Notes: generated from the sequence alone by a model not told the origin. Numbered from the stretch's first letter, positions 16,872-27,200 are shown. The stretch: 64,000 nt of DNA from CAWKDG01 sp963848355 (GCA_963848355.1 CAWKDG010000001.1:62001-126000); one strand, 5' to 3'. Program-made: numbers and translations.

Positions 16872-18354
16872 TCAACCCGACGGCCCGCCGGTGCCCGGTG
16901 CGACCGGCGTGGCGGTGGCCAGAGAGGCGACGATGGCGCGCTCGCCTTCGTCCGAGGTGCGCATGAGAAGGGCGATGAGGACGTAGTTGGCCACGAGCGA
17001 GGATCCGCCGTAGGCCATGAACGGCAGGGTGATCCCGGTCAAGGGGAGCAGGCGGACGATGCCGGCCATGATGAAGAACGCCTGCATCCCGATGATGACG
17101 GTGAGCCCCGCCGCCAGGAGCTTGGCGAATTCGGACCGGGCCGTCTGGGCGATGCGCATGCCCGGCACCGACGATCAACGTGAAGGCGAACACGATGACC
17201 GTCGTTCCGAGCAGTCCCATCTCGGTACCGAAGGCGGCGAAGATGTAGTCGGAGTTGACGTTGGGTATGTAGCCGATGAGCCCGAAGCCGAGTCCGGTGC
17301 CGGTGAGTCCCCCGGTCCCCAGTCCGAACAGTCCCTGCTGCAGTTGGTACGAGTTCTCCCCGATCGGGAGGTTGTAGCGGCTCCCGGGATGGAGCCAGTT
17401 CTCCACGCGCACGTCCACCTGGTTGAAGAGGTGGCTGGCCACGAGGGCGCCCACGGCGAACAGGACCAGCCCGACCACCACGTACAGGCCGCGGCCGGTG
17501 GCCAGCCACAGCATGGAGATGAAGAGGACGAAGATGAGCAGGGCGAAGCCGATGTCACCCTCGGCCCCGAGGACGAGCATGGCGAACCCCCAGGCCACCA
17601 GGATCGGCCCGAGAGGCCGGGGGTCGAGGACGAGGCGGTTCCCGAGGCGGTAGGTGGGGACCGACAACAGCTCGCGCTTCTCGGCGAAGTACGAGGCGAA
17701 GAAGATGCACAGGGCCAGCTTGGCCAGCTCCACCGGCTGGCCGCTGATCGGGCCGATGTGCACCCAGAGCTTCACCGTGGTCCCGGTCGTGCTGATGGGG
17801 AGGCCGAGGTGGGGGACGAGCGGGGCCAGCATGAGCACGACGGCGGCGAGCAGCAGGAGATAGCGGTAGCGGTCGAGATCACGAGAGCGGCGGATCACCA
17901 TCAACGTGAGGATGTAGGCCCCGACGCCGACAGCCGTCCATCCGGCCTGTGCCGTGGCGAAGTGCGGCGGGCCGATCCGGGCGATCATGACGTAGCCCAG
18001 ACCGTTCAGCAACGAGACCAGAGGAAGGAGCACCGGGTTGGCGTCGGGGGCGTACACCCGGTTGGCCAGGTGGGCGGCCAGGGCCAGTCCGAGCACGACG
18101 GCCAGGAACGGTCCGAGGTCGCCGGGGATCTTCGCCGTCGTCCCCGCCGACGCCAGGACGTAGGTGGCCACGATGATGAGAGCGCTCAGGATGAGCAGAC
18201 CGAGCTCGGTGCGTCGGCGGGGGTTCGGCCCCGAGGCCCGAGCGACCTGCCCGGGGAGCCGACGGCTGAGCAGGGAGGCCACCGAGCGTGATCGTAGCCC
18301 CCGCGAGCCCGAAATCGAGGGCTCTCGAGGCTCGGACGGGCCGGGGTGCGCCAC
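16872..18354 (-). CDS. SEDS protein of actinobacterial RodA/FtsW type, one frameshift
   Basis: Large SEDS glycosyltransferase of about 490 residues with two to four extra N-terminal membrane helices (RRTELGLLILSALIIVATYV; PLVSLLNGLGYVMIARI), a layout typical of mycobacterial RodA. Catalytic-region signatures include GPISGQPVELAKLALCIFF, GAEGDIGFALLIFVLF, the loop GENSYQLQQGLFGLGTGG and NSDYIFAAFGTEMGLLG. The last about 98 residues (GMRIAQTARSEFAKLLAAG to PFMAYGGSSLVANYVLIALL) are one frame away; deleting one C in the CCC at 17161-17163 joins them seamlessly. The start is uncertain (ATG 18354 or GTG 18282). Divergent from ppk. Confidence 0.9.
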
Positions 18355-18380
18355 CTCCGCTCAGGTAACCTGGGAATGCG

Positions 18381-20591
18381 ATGCGCACCGATCCGATCCC
18401 CCCTGTCCCGGCTGTCGGGGAGAACGGCTCCGGTGGTGGCAGCGCCGCCAGCGGCGAGGTGCAGGGCCGTCTGAGAGCGCTCGACACCGGTGCCGAGGAC
18501 CCCATCTCCGCGCTCGGGTCGCAGCGGTTCACGAACCGGGAGCTGTCGTGGCTCGAGTTCGGGGCGCGGCTGCTCGATCTGGCCGACGACGAACGCGTTC
18601 CGCTTCTGGAACGGGTGAAGTTCCTGGCCATCTTCTCCGAGGGTCTCGACGAGTTCTTCCAGGTCCGGGTGGCCGGTCTGAAGGACCAGGTCGACGCCGG
18701 ACTGCGGGCCCGATCGGCCGACGGTCTGCGTCCGAGCGAGACACTGCGGGCCATCGGGACCCGGGTGTCGGAGCTGGTGGCCCGGCAGTCCCATATCTTC
18801 GTGGACGAGATCGCGCCGCAGCTGGCGGCGGCCGGCATCCGCCTGTCGGACTGGTCGTCGCTCGACGACGACGACCGCGACTACCTGGTCGACGTGTTCC
18901 AGCGTCAGATCTTCCCCGTGCTCACACCCCTGTCGGTCGACCCCGGTCACCCCTTCCCCTACATCTCGAACCTCTCGCTCAACCTCATCGTCCGCGTCGG
19001 GGACCCCGTCACCGGCGAGGAGAGGGTGGCCCGGGTGAAGGTGCCACCTCTGCTGCCGCGGTTCGTGGTCATGCCCGACGGGGAACGTTTCGTGGCCCTG
19101 GAACAGATCATCGCCGCCCATCTGGCCACTCTCTTCCCCGACATGGTCATCGGGGAGCACTACGCCTTCCGTGTCACCCGCAACGCCGACCTGGCTCTCG
19201 AAGAGGACGAAGCCGACGATCTGCTCGTCGCCGTCGAGATGGAGCTGCGCCGCCGCCGCTTCGGGCGCGCCGTACGGCTCGAGGTCGCCGCCGACATGTC
19301 CCCGGACACGCGTGACATGTTGATCCACGAGCTCGACCTCGGTCCCGAGGACCTGTACGAGACATCGGCCCCGCTCGACCTCGGCGGCCTCTGGGCCGTC
19401 CACGCCCTCGACCGGCCCGAGTTGCAAGAAGAGGCGTGGGCCCCCATGACGGCGCCGCGCCTGGCCAACGCCGGCAACGAGCCCTCGGATCTCTTCGCCG
19501 TCCTGCGCGAGCGCGATGTGCTCGTGCACCATCCCTACGACTCGTTCACGACGTCGGTCGAGGCCTTCATCGCGCAGGCCTCGCTCGACCCCGACGTCCT
19601 CGCCATCAAACAGACGCTGTACCGCACGTCGGGCGACAGCCCCATCGTGGCGTCGCTGATCCACGCCGCCGAGTCGGGCAAGCAGGTGGCCGCCGTGGTC
19701 GAGTTGAAGGCCCGTTTCGACGAGCAGAACAACATCCTGTGGGCCCGGGCCCTGGAGGAGGCCGGTGTCCACGTCGTGTACGGCCTCGTCGGTCTGAAGA
19801 CGCACTCCAAGGCCGCGCTCGTCGTCCGTCGGGAGGAGGAGGGCATCCGTCGCTACTGCCACCTGGGGACGGGCAATTACAACCCCCGGACGGCGCGGCA
19901 GTACGAGGACCTCGGTCTGCTGTCGGCCGACCCCGAGCTCGGAGCCGACGTCGGTGACCTGTTCAACTTCCTGACCGGTTACAGCCGCTACGCCCAGTAC
20001 CGCAAGCTGACGGTTGCTCCCGTGGCCCTGCGTCACCACGTCCTCGAGCTGATCGAACAGGAGGCGGCGGCGGGGGAGTCGGGCCGGATCGTGATCAAGG
20101 TGAACGGTCTCACCGATCCCGAGGTCATCGACGCCTTGTACCGGGCCTCGATGGTCGGCGTGCCCATCGATCTCGTCGTGCGCGGTGTGTGCTGCCTACG
20201 CCCCGGCGTGCCCGGGTTGTCGGAGACGATTCGCGTCAGGTCCATCGTGGGCCGATTCCTGGAGCACTCGCGGATCTATCGTTTCGGTGGCACCGACGAA
20301 CGCCCCCTGACGCTGCTGCTCGGGTCCTCCGACCTGATGGAACGCAATCTCGACCGGCGCATCGAGGTCCTCTTCCCCGTCACCGATGTGGAGTTGCAGG
20401 CGAGGGTCCTCGAGGTCCTCGACCTCAACCTGGTCGACGACACCAACTCGTGGGCTCTCGGGGCCAACGGCACGTGGAACCGTGTCCCCGCCCTCGAAGG
20501 CATCAGCGTCCAGCACCGACTCCAGGACCTGGCCCGCGACCGCGCCCGCCGGCGGCGCGAGCCCGAGACGCTCGGCGCGGTGCCCGCCTAG
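18381..20591 (+). CDS. ppk: Polyphosphate kinase 1
   Basis: Membrane-associated enzyme that reversibly polymerises ATP gamma-phosphate into polyphosphate. All four PPK1 domains are present: N-terminal (RFTNRELSWLEFGARLLDLA), head (DPGHPFPYISNLSLNL), and the two phospholipase-D-like C-terminal domains. The autophosphorylated His is His475 (LKTHSKAALVVR), with HLGTGNYNPRTARQYED after it and a second site region GSSDLMERNLDRRIEVLFP. 736 residues, normal length. TAACCT lies 9 bases before the ATG. The N-terminal 40 residues (Gly/Ser-rich) are unconserved in appearance. Confidence 0.97.
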   Translation: MRTDPIPPVPAVGENGSGGGSAASGEVQGRLRALDTGAEDPISALGSQRFTNRELSWLEFGARLLDLADDERVPLLERVKFLAIFSEGLDEFFQVRVAGLKDQVDAGLRARSADGLRPSETLRAIGTRVSELVARQSHIFVDEIAPQLAAAGIRLSDWSSLDDDDRDYLVDVFQRQIFPVLTPLSVDPGHPFPYISNLSLNLIVRVGDPVTGEERVARVKVPPLLPRFVVMPDGERFVALEQIIAAHLATLFPDMVIGEHYAFRVTRNADLALEEDEADDLLVAVEMELRRRRFGRAVRLEVAADMSPDTRDMLIHELDLGPEDLYETSAPLDLGGLWAVHALDRPELQEEAWAPMTAPRLANAGNEPSDLFAVLRERDVLVHHPYDSFTTSVEAFIAQASLDPDVLAIKQTLYRTSGDSPIVASLIHAAESGKQVAAVVELKARFDEQNNILWARALEEAGVHVVYGLVGLKTHSKAALVVRREEEGIRRYCHLGTGNYNPRTARQYEDLGLLSADPELGADVGDLFNFLTGYSRYAQYRKLTVAPVALRHHVLELIEQEAAAGESGRIVIKVNGLTDPEVIDALYRASMVGVPIDLVVRGVCCLRPGVPGLSETIRVRSIVGRFLEHSRIYRFGGTDERPLTLLLGSSDLMERNLDRRIEVLFPVTDVELQARVLEVLDLNLVDDTNSWALGANGTWNRVPALEGISVQHRLQDLARDRARRRREPETLGAVPA

Positions 20592-20618
20592 GCGCGCGGT
20601 CTTCCAGCCGGCGGCCTA

Positions 20619-21869
20619 TCAGCCGGTGGCGGCGCCCCCTCGTTCAGGGTGGGAGCGTGCGTCCTCGACTCTTGCCGCATCGTCGGGCATGGATGCATCG
20701 GCGATCTCGGGGACGGCGATGCCGTGGGCGTCGACGGTGTGCTCGTTCGTGAGGATCCCGTCCCTCGGGGCGGTGGGATCCTTGCCGTTGGACCGGGGTT
20801 GCGCCGGGTGCTCGACCATCTCGTCACGGGCGTTGCTCAGACGCTGGCGCCAGCTGACGGATTCGAAACGCAGGGACAGGTAGCTGACGCCGCCCACGGG
20901 AATGGGCAGCCAGAAGTTCACCACCCGGTAGCCGAGGACGGCCGGCCCGGCGATGTAGAGAGGAACGCCGAAGCCGTGGAGGGCGGGGATGAGGATGCCC
21001 TCGATGATGCCGAGGCCACCGGGGGTGATGGGGATCACGGCCAGGATGTTGGCCAGGCCGTAGGCCACGAGGAGGTTGATGGGCGACACATAGCCGTGGA
21101 GGGCGACGACGAAGACGAACAGGCAGGCGGCGTCGAAGAGCCAGTTGGCCGCCGCCCACAGGACGGCCTGGCGCAGCAGCTCCTTCTGTCCGGCCAGGTC
21201 CTTCAGACGGTCGGCCACACGCTGGACGCCTTCGGCCAGACGGTCGCCGTTCAGGAAGGGCACGCGGTCGGCCCACTGGCGCGCCACTTCGATGCTCCGG
21301 CGCCGTCCCTTGGTGAGGGCCACGATCACCGCCGCGAAGGAGCCCATCAGAAGGGTCCCGGCCGCCGCCGCGTAGGTGTAGAGCGGGTGGAAGCCGTTCG
21401 TGAAGAGCGACACGATGAGCGCCAACCAGAACAGGACGTTCAAGACGACGGCCGAGCCCACGCCCTGCATGGCCAGTCCGAACCCGGCGTCGGCCGTCCG
21501 GACGCCCGATTGGGAGAGAAGCCGGTACGACAGTCCCACCCCGGGTGCCGTTCCTCCCGGGACCACGTGACTGAGAGCCAGGCTCGAGAGGTCGATGCGC
21601 AGCAGCCGCCACCGCTTGGGTGCCCCTGGTGAGAGCACGGTGTAGGTGAGCTGGGCGTAGGCGGCCAGAGCGGCGGCTTCGAGGATCAATCCGGCGACGA
21701 CGTAGGCGATGTTGATGTGGGACACCCGGTTGAGCGCCGGGCGGAAGCCGCCCAATCGCGGCAGCACCAGGAATTCGACGACCAGGACGACCACAACCGC
21801 GCTGACCGTCCACTTGACCTCTCTGCGTAGGCGCCGACGTGGGCGGTCGTTGTGGCTGTGACCCCGCAT
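20619..21869 (-). CDS. UPF0104/AglD-like (LPG synthase type) membrane protein
   Basis: About eight membrane helices over 416 residues. Hallmarks of the lysylphosphatidylglycerol-synthase TM / flippase-like domain are ALSHVVPGGTAPGVGLSYRLL, ANWLFDAACLFVFVVALHG, GLANILAVIPITPGGLGIIE and PIPVGGVSYLSLRF. There is no C-terminal MprF acyltransferase domain, so this is the membrane half only; members are implicated in lipid or polyprenol-linked translocation or transfer, and the substrate here is unknown. Start placed at ATG 21869, just after which the basic cytoplasmic segment RRRLRREVK begins. Hydrophilic C-terminal tail of about 70 residues. Confidence 0.85.
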   Translation of the reverse strand: MRGHSHNDRPRRRLRREVKWTVSAVVVVLVVEFLVLPRLGGFRPALNRVSHINIAYVVAGLILEAAALAAYAQLTYTVLSPGAPKRWRLLRIDLSSLALSHVVPGGTAPGVGLSYRLLSQSGVRTADAGFGLAMQGVGSAVVLNVLFWLALIVSLFTNGFHPLYTYAAAAGTLLMGSFAAVIVALTKGRRRSIEVARQWADRVPFLNGDRLAEGVQRVADRLKDLAGQKELLRQAVLWAAANWLFDAACLFVFVVALHGYVSPINLLVAYGLANILAVIPITPGGLGIIEGILIPALHGFGVPLYIAGPAVLGYRVVNFWLPIPVGGVSYLSLRFESVSWRQRLSNARDEMVEHPAQPRSNGKDPTAPRDGILTNEHTVDAHGIAVPEIADASMPDDAARVEDARSHPERGGAATG

Positions 21870-21918
21870 CCCCTCATGCTGGCACGTTCGTCGTGGCCCA
21901 AGCTGCCATGCTGGGCCT

Positions 21919-23079
21919 ATGCCGGAGGACGCGCTGCCCGAGTCCCGTCGGGACCGGCTGCGGGACGCAGCGGCGGCCCGGGGCGTCCCTCTGCTGGCCA
22001 TCCTGGCCACGGTCGGGATCGTGGTGGCGGTCTACCTGGCCGGCAAGCTCGTCTACAAGCTCCGCGAGATCATCCTGCTCATGGTGGTGGCGGGGTTCAT
22101 CGCCCTCCTGCTCAACCCCGTCGTCGTCCTCCTGCAGCGTTGGAAGGTCGAACGCCGGGGGCTGGCCGTGGCCATCGTCGCCGTCTTCAGCGTGATCGCC
22201 TTCATCGGGCTGGCCGCCCTCTTCGGCTACCCCCTGGTGAACGGCCTGACCCACTTGATCCACAAGCTCCCCACCTACGTGCAGCAGGTCGAGCACGGTA
22301 AGGGCCCCCTCGGGCGCCTGGCCCGGAAACACCACGTCCAGCAGTGGGTGAACAAGAACCTCGTCCCCAAGCTCTCGACCTTCGCCAAGAACCTCTCGAA
22401 ACCGGCCCTGACCCTGGGCAAGGCGGCGGTCAGCCTGTTGTTCGCCCTGTTCGTGATCTTCGTCCTCGTCCTGCTCCTTCTGCTCGAAGGACCCAAGCTC
22501 CGCCGGGGGCTGCTCGGGATGATGCAGCCCGAGCGCGCCGCCCGAGTGTGGCGCATCTCGGGCGAGGTGAGCCGGTCCGTGACCGGATTCATGCTCGGGA
22601 ACTTCATCACGTCGTTGATCGCCGGAATCGTCGTCCTCGCCACGCTGACCATCCTGGGGGTGCCCTTCGCGTTGCTGTGGGCGTTGTGGGTGGCCCTCTT
22701 CGACTTCCTGCCCATGATCGGCGGCGCCGTCGCCGGCATTCCCACCGCCCTGTTCGCCCTGACGCACTCCTTCAGCGCCTTCGTCGTCTTCGCCATCGTC
22801 TTCCTGGCCTACACACAGATCGAGAACCACATCCTCAACCCCATCGTGATGAGCCGCACGGTGCGCATCAATCCCCTCCTCGTACTGATCGCCATCCTGG
22901 TGGGGGCCAACGTCGGTGATCTCGTCGGCGGGTTCTTCGGAGGATTTGTCGGGACGTTGTTGGCCATCCCCCTGGGCGGAGCCATCCAGGTCGTCGTGCG
23001 TGAGGTGTGGCAGTCGACCTCTCCGGAGGCCCAGCTCGAGATCGTGGGCGGCGACCGGCCCACGGCCCCCGTCCCGTAG
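21919..23079 (+). CDS. AI-2E family transporter (PF01594 type)
   Basis: Eight or so membrane helices in 386 residues. The N-terminal pair (LLAILATVGIVVAVYLAGKLVY; IILLMVVAGFIALLLNPVV) is followed by a soluble helical section and the conserved C-terminal membrane block with GNFITSLIAGIVVLATLTILG, DFLPMIGGAVAGIPTALFAL and YTQIENHILNPIVMSRTVRI. Members include TqsA and Na+/H+ exporters, so substrate cannot be assigned. Ends 9 bases before ppm1. Confidence 0.9.
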   Translation: MPEDALPESRRDRLRDAAAARGVPLLAILATVGIVVAVYLAGKLVYKLREIILLMVVAGFIALLLNPVVVLLQRWKVERRGLAVAIVAVFSVIAFIGLAALFGYPLVNGLTHLIHKLPTYVQQVEHGKGPLGRLARKHHVQQWVNKNLVPKLSTFAKNLSKPALTLGKAAVSLLFALFVIFVLVLLLLLEGPKLRRGLLGMMQPERAARVWRISGEVSRSVTGFMLGNFITSLIAGIVVLATLTILGVPFALLWALWVALFDFLPMIGGAVAGIPTALFALTHSFSAFVVFAIVFLAYTQIENHILNPIVMSRTVRINPLLVLIAILVGANVGDLVGGFFGGFVGTLLAIPLGGAIQVVVREVWQSTSPEAQLEIVGGDRPTAPVP

Positions 23080-23082
23080 GAT
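23077..23082 (+). promoter_or_regulatory. Candidate leaderless -10 element for ppm1
   Basis: TAGGAT, 6 bases, then ATG. It overlaps the stop codon of the preceding transporter gene. Confidence 0.5.
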
Positions 23083-23088
23083 TTCTCC

Positions 23089-23847
23089 ATGCCCGCCCTC
23101 GTCGTCATGCCGACGTACAACGAAGCGGAGAACATCGATCGCGTTCTACGGGCCGTCCGCGCCTCGTTGCCCGACGCCGGGATCCTCGTCGTGGACGACG
23201 GGAGCCCCGACGGCACCGCCGACCTGGCGGAGAAACTGGGCGTGGAGCTAGGCAACATCGACGTCCTGCGACGGTCGGCCAAGTCGGGGCTCGGCAGCGC
23301 CTACCGGGCCGGCTTCGCCTGGGGTCTCGAACGCGGATGGGACGTCCTGGTCGAAATGGACGCCGATCTTCAGCACGACCCCGGTGCCCTCCCCGAGCTC
23401 GTGGCCCCCATCGCCGACGGCGTCGATCTGGTGGTGGGTTCGCGTTACGTCCCCGGTGGGTCGATTCCGAAATGGCGCTGGCACCGGCGGCTGCTGTCGC
23501 AGGGTGGCAACGTCTATGCCGCCACCCTCCTCGGCCTCGGGATCAGGGACTCGACGTCGGGCTTCCGGGCCTACAGCGCCGCGATCCTGAGTCGCATCGA
23601 CCTGCACGTGGTCCGGGCCGAGGGTTACGGCTTCCAGATCGAGATGGTCCGCCAGGTTCTCGACCACGGTGGACGCGTCGTCGAAGTCCCGATCCGGTTC
23701 GTCGAGCGCACCGAAGGCGAGTCGAAGATGTCGATGCACATTGTCGTCGAAGCCCTCGCCCTCGTCACCTGGTGGGCCTTTCTGCGTGTGATCCACTCGC
23801 TTCGACCGGGCGGTCGAACCCGACCGTCGCTGCGCAGCACCACCTGA
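23089..23847 (+). CDS. Polyprenol-phosphate mannosyltransferase (Dpm1/Ppm1 family)
   Basis: GT2 glycosyltransferase of 252 residues transferring mannose from GDP-mannose to polyprenyl phosphate, giving the donor for lipoglycans and protein O-mannosylation. Motifs: VVMPTYNEAENIDRVLRAV, LVVDDGSPDGTADLAE, the metal-binding VEMDADLQHDPGALPEL, SRYVPGGSIPKW, DSTSGFRAYS and IRFVERTEGESKMS. There is no fused Lnt domain. The C-terminus lacks membrane helices, as in actinobacterial Ppm1 catalytic subunits. Confidence 0.9.
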   Translation: MPALVVMPTYNEAENIDRVLRAVRASLPDAGILVVDDGSPDGTADLAEKLGVELGNIDVLRRSAKSGLGSAYRAGFAWGLERGWDVLVEMDADLQHDPGALPELVAPIADGVDLVVGSRYVPGGSIPKWRWHRRLLSQGGNVYAATLLGLGIRDSTSGFRAYSAAILSRIDLHVVRAEGYGFQIEMVRQVLDHGGRVVEVPIRFVERTEGESKMSMHIVVEALALVTWWAFLRVIHSLRPGGRTRPSLRSTT

Positions 23848-23874
23848 GTCTTCCCGGCCGCTGTGTCGGCCCCG

Positions 23875-23898
23875 GGACGGCCCCGCCTGGGGCCGTCC
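23875..23898 (+). terminator. 10-bp hairpin after ppm1
   Basis: GGACGGCCCC, loop GCCT, GGGGCCGTCC. Perfect stem, no T-run. It separates ppm1 from the two-component operon. Confidence 0.6.
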
Positions 23899-23916
23899 AT
23901 CTGCGATCATTTGAGG

Positions 23917-24629
23917 GTGAACGGTGTCGCCCGAATCCTCGTGGTCGACGACGAGCCTTACATCACGGACCTTCTCGGGGCCGCCCTCCGCTTCGAGGGC
24001 TTCAGTGTCGAGGTGGCCGGCACCGGACGCGAGGCGATCGCCATGGCGGAGAGCGGTCGCCACGATCTCGTGCTCCTCGACGTCATGCTGCCCGATCTGA
24101 ACGGGACCGAGGTCTGTCGGCGGCTACGGGCGCAAGGCGTCCACACGCCGGTGCTCTTCCTGACGGCGCGCGACGCCACCGAGGACAAGGTGGCCGGACT
24201 CACCGTGGGGGGGACGACTATGTGGCCAAGCCCTTCAGCCTGGACGAGCTGGTGGCCCGTATCCACGCCGTTCTGCGGCGCACGTCCACTCTCGCCGCCT
24301 CCAACCCGGCGCGGCTCGTGTTCGCCGACATCGAGATGGACGACGATACCCACGAGGTCTGGCGCCAGGGGACGCTCATCGATCTGACCGCCACGGAGTT
24401 CAATCTCCTGCGCTATCTGCTCGAGAACGCCCGGCGGGTCCTGTCCAAGTCCGAGATCGTCGACAACGTGTGGACGTATGAATTCGCCGGCGACCCGAAC
24501 ATCGTCGAGACCTACATCAGCTACCTCCGCAAGAAGATCGACAGCTTCGACCCGCCTCTCATCCACACCATCAGGGGCGTGGGCTACAGCCTGAGGCTGG
24601 CCCGAGATCGCGAGACGGACTCGTCGTGA
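23917..24629 (+). CDS. OmpR/PhoB-type response regulator, one frameshift
   Basis: DNA-binding response regulator. The receiver domain has acidic pocket DDE near residue 11, phosphoacceptor Asp55 (LVLLDVMLPDLNG), Thr in FLTARDA and Lys in DDYVAKPF. The winged-helix domain contains LTATEFNLLRYLLENARRVL and VETYISYLRKKIDS, ending IHTIRGVGYSLR. The two halves are in different frames; the G7 run at 24207-24213 needs one more G to read GLTVGGDDYVAKPF, a one-base homopolymer deletion. GTG start with TGAGG just upstream. The partner kinase starts 7 bases downstream. Confidence 0.92.
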
Positions 24630-24636
24630 GGAAGCC

Positions 24637-26359
24637 ATGTCACTGAGGCGGCGGTTGGTGGCCGGGACGTTGGCCCTGCTCGTCGCCGGCGTGGTGACAA
24701 CCGACCTGGTGACGTCGTCATCGCTGCGGTCCTTCCTCTACGGACGACTCGACGAACAGATCGACGCCGCCCAGGACACGGCCTACTCCTACATCGAAGG
24801 CACCTATGCGAGGGCTCTGGCGGCCGACGTTCCCACCGCCACCTCCAACGAGCAGGCGTGGCTGGCCGAGTTGGCACAACCGCGGTCGGCCCGGCCCCCC
24901 TTGAGCTCGACCGTCTCGGGCAGCTCCGTACCGGGGGACCCGCCTGAGCGCCGACGTCCTGTCCGCCCGGATCAGCCCCGACGTCTACGTGGAGGTGATC
25001 GATGGTGACGGCCACGACGTCTTCCTCCGCCCGTCCGGGTCGAAGGCCAGTGAGGATCCGGCGCCCATCCTTCCCGCCGAGCTGCCCGTGCAGGCCGCTC
25101 CGCCGTCGCGCCAGTTCGGCACCCACCACGGCGCCTACGTTCCCGACCGGACCGCCTTCGACGTCTCCTCTCGGAGCCGCGGGGTGACCTACCGGGTCGA
25201 AGCCGTCGCCGTTCCCGGGGGCACGCTCGTCACCGCCGTGCCTCTCGATCCCACCAACCAGACCCTGGCCTCGCTCAGCCACGTCGAGCTGATCGTGTCG
25301 ATCGTCGTGGTGGTGGCCCTGCTCGTTCTGGCCCTGTGGATCGTCCGCTTCGGTCTGCGGCCGTTGGAGGAGATGACCGAAACGGCCGGTGCCATCGCCG
25401 CCGGCGACCTCAGCCAACGCATCCGGCGCCCCGAAGAGCGGGGCGAGGTGGGGAGACTTGGTTCGGCGCTCAACGGCATGCTGAGTCAGATCGAAGCCGC
25501 CTTCGCCGAACGCACCGTGTCCGAGTCGCGTCTGCGGCGCTTCGTGGCCGACGCCTCGCACGAGCTGCGCACGCCGCTGACGTCGATCCGCGGCTACGCC
25601 GAGCTGCTGCGCAAGGGCGCGCTCGACGATGAAGACGCCCGCCGCCGGGCGGCCGAACGCATCGAGCACGAGGCGTCACGGATGGGCCTGCTCGTCGATG
25701 ACCTGCTCCTCCTGGCCCGTCTCGACCAGGGTCGACCTCTCGAGCGGTCCGTCGTCGACCTCGGCGCCGTGGTCCGCGACGCGGTCGAGGCGGCTCGAGC
25801 GGCGGACCGCAACCGGCAGATCTCGCTCGACGTCTCCGGTCCGGTGGTCGTCCCCGGCGACTCGGCGCGGCTGCGCCAGGTGCTCGACAACCTGTTGCGC
25901 AACGCCGTGATCCACACGCCGGCGGGCACCCCCGTCCACGTGGCCGTCGGCCGAGAAGGCCCGCGTGCGGTGGTGACCGTGGCCGACGAGGGCCCAGGGC
26001 TGGAGGCCAGCCAGGCCGCTCGCCTGTTCGACCGCTTCTATCGCGGGAGCGAGGCTCGCACCGGCGAGGGGACCGGTCTCGGATTGTCGATCGTGGCCGC
26101 GCTGGTGGCCGCCCACGGTGGCCGTGCCTACGTGGAGAGCACACCGGGCCGGGGCACCGTCTTCACCGTCGAGGTCCCGGCGTCCGACGCCTCCGACGAG
26201 TCGCAAGGCTCCGACAGGGGTCGGCCGGACGCACCACCGGGCTTCGGCCCGGCGCCGGTGCCCCCCGGACCGTTCGACGGCCACCGGTCGGGGGCCGCCC
26301 CGGCCGGCAACGAGAGTCCCGGCGGCGTGGACCGTGACGAGCGACCTGTTCGTCACTGA
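24637..26359 (+). CDS. Sensor histidine kinase, one frameshift
   Basis: Membrane sensor kinase of the EnvZ/MprB-like type, about 573 residues. First membrane helix LVAGTLALLVAGVVTTDLV, an extracytoplasmic sensor region of about 190 residues, second helix ELIVSIVVVVALLVLALWIV, HAMP (RPLEEMTETAGAIAAGDLSQ), HisKA with the phosphoacceptor His at codon 25559 (DASHELRTPLTSIRGYAELL) and an HATPase domain with N box (RQVLDNLLRNAVIH), VADEGPGL and GEGTGLGLSIV. The frame changes at the G5 run 24933-24937 in the sensor region. The Pro-rich C-terminus overlaps the next gene by 26 bases. Ligand unknown. Confidence 0.92.
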
Positions 26360-27200
26360 CGAGGGACGCGGTCCCGTCGTCCTGGCCGTCCACGGTCAGC
26401 CCGGACTGGCGAGCGATTGGGACAGCGTGTCGCCCCACCTCGTCGGAGACCACCGGGTGCTCGCCCCTGACCGTCCCGGCTACGGGCACAGCCAGGGCGA
26501 CGCGCTGGGCATGGCCGCCAACGCCGAGATCCTGGCCGACATGCTCCTGGAGCGCGGGGCGGCCCCCGCCACGGTGATCGGGCACAGCTACGGCGGGGGC
26601 ATCGCCCTGCTCATGGCCGCCCGCCGTCCGGAGGTGGTCGGCGGTCTCGTGCTCGTCGCCTCGGTCGGCCGGGCCGACAGCGTCAAGATGGCGGACCACG
26701 TCCTGGCTCTGCCCTGGGCCGGGGAGGCGCTCGCCGTCACCGGACTGGCGGCGTTCGGGAAGGTCCTGCCCCGCCTGCGGGACCTCGCCGGTCACGTCCC
26801 CGGTGGGCGACTGGCGTGGGTGGAGGCCAGCCTCCCCGACCGGCGCTACATGGAAGTGGCCTCGGTCTTCGGTCGCCAGATCTGGCGCAGCTTCGTCGTC
26901 GAGCAACGGGCGCTGGTCCGCGAGATCGGGGACGTGGAGGCGGCTCTCCCCCGGGTCGGGGTCCCGACCGTGGTGATGGCGGGCACGTGGGACGTGGTCG
27001 TCCCCCCGGCCGTGGCGACGTCGATCGCCGCTGCGGTCCCCGGTGCCGAGCTGATGGTCCTCGCCCGGACCGGGCACTTCGTCCCCCGTGACGCACCGTT
27101 GATCGTGGCCGACGCCGTGCGGCGGGTCGAGGCGCGGACGGCCGCCGCCCGCCCATCCGACCCCGACGCCCCGGGCGAGGTCGACGAAGCCGGCGCCTGA
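26334..27200 (+). CDS. Alpha/beta-fold hydrolase
   Basis: 288 residues. The oxyanion region is VHGQPGLASDWDSV, the nucleophile elbow GHSYGGGIALLMA with the catalytic Ser, the acid is probably Asp in AGTWDVVVPP and the His is in TGHFVPRD. GTG start inside the histidine kinase reading frame, the longest start giving conserved-looking sequence (VTSDLFVTDEGRGPVVLAVHG). The substrate cannot be told; the cap domain is short. The overlap suggests co-transcription with the two-component system, but I see no functional link. Confidence 0.85.
   Translation: MTSDLFVTDEGRGPVVLAVHGQPGLASDWDSVSPHLVGDHRVLAPDRPGYGHSQGDALGMAANAEILADMLLERGAAPATVIGHSYGGGIALLMAARRPEVVGGLVLVASVGRADSVKMADHVLALPWAGEALAVTGLAAFGKVLPRLRDLAGHVPGGRLAWVEASLPDRRYMEVASVFGRQIWRSFVVEQRALVREIGDVEAALPRVGVPTVVMAGTWDVVVPPAVATSIAAAVPGAELMVLARTGHFVPRDAPLIVADAVRRVEARTAAARPSDPDAPGEVDEAGA

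Noticed and set aside
24200..24215. The G7 run in the response regulator as a programmed frameshift site
   Set aside because: No stimulatory structure or alternative product makes sense, and many other genes in the window have the same kind of one-base break.
26118..26333. N-terminal extension of the alpha/beta hydrolase into the kinase gene
   Set aside because: Upstream residues are an Arg/Pro-rich shadow of the kinase; family-like sequence begins at GTG 26334.
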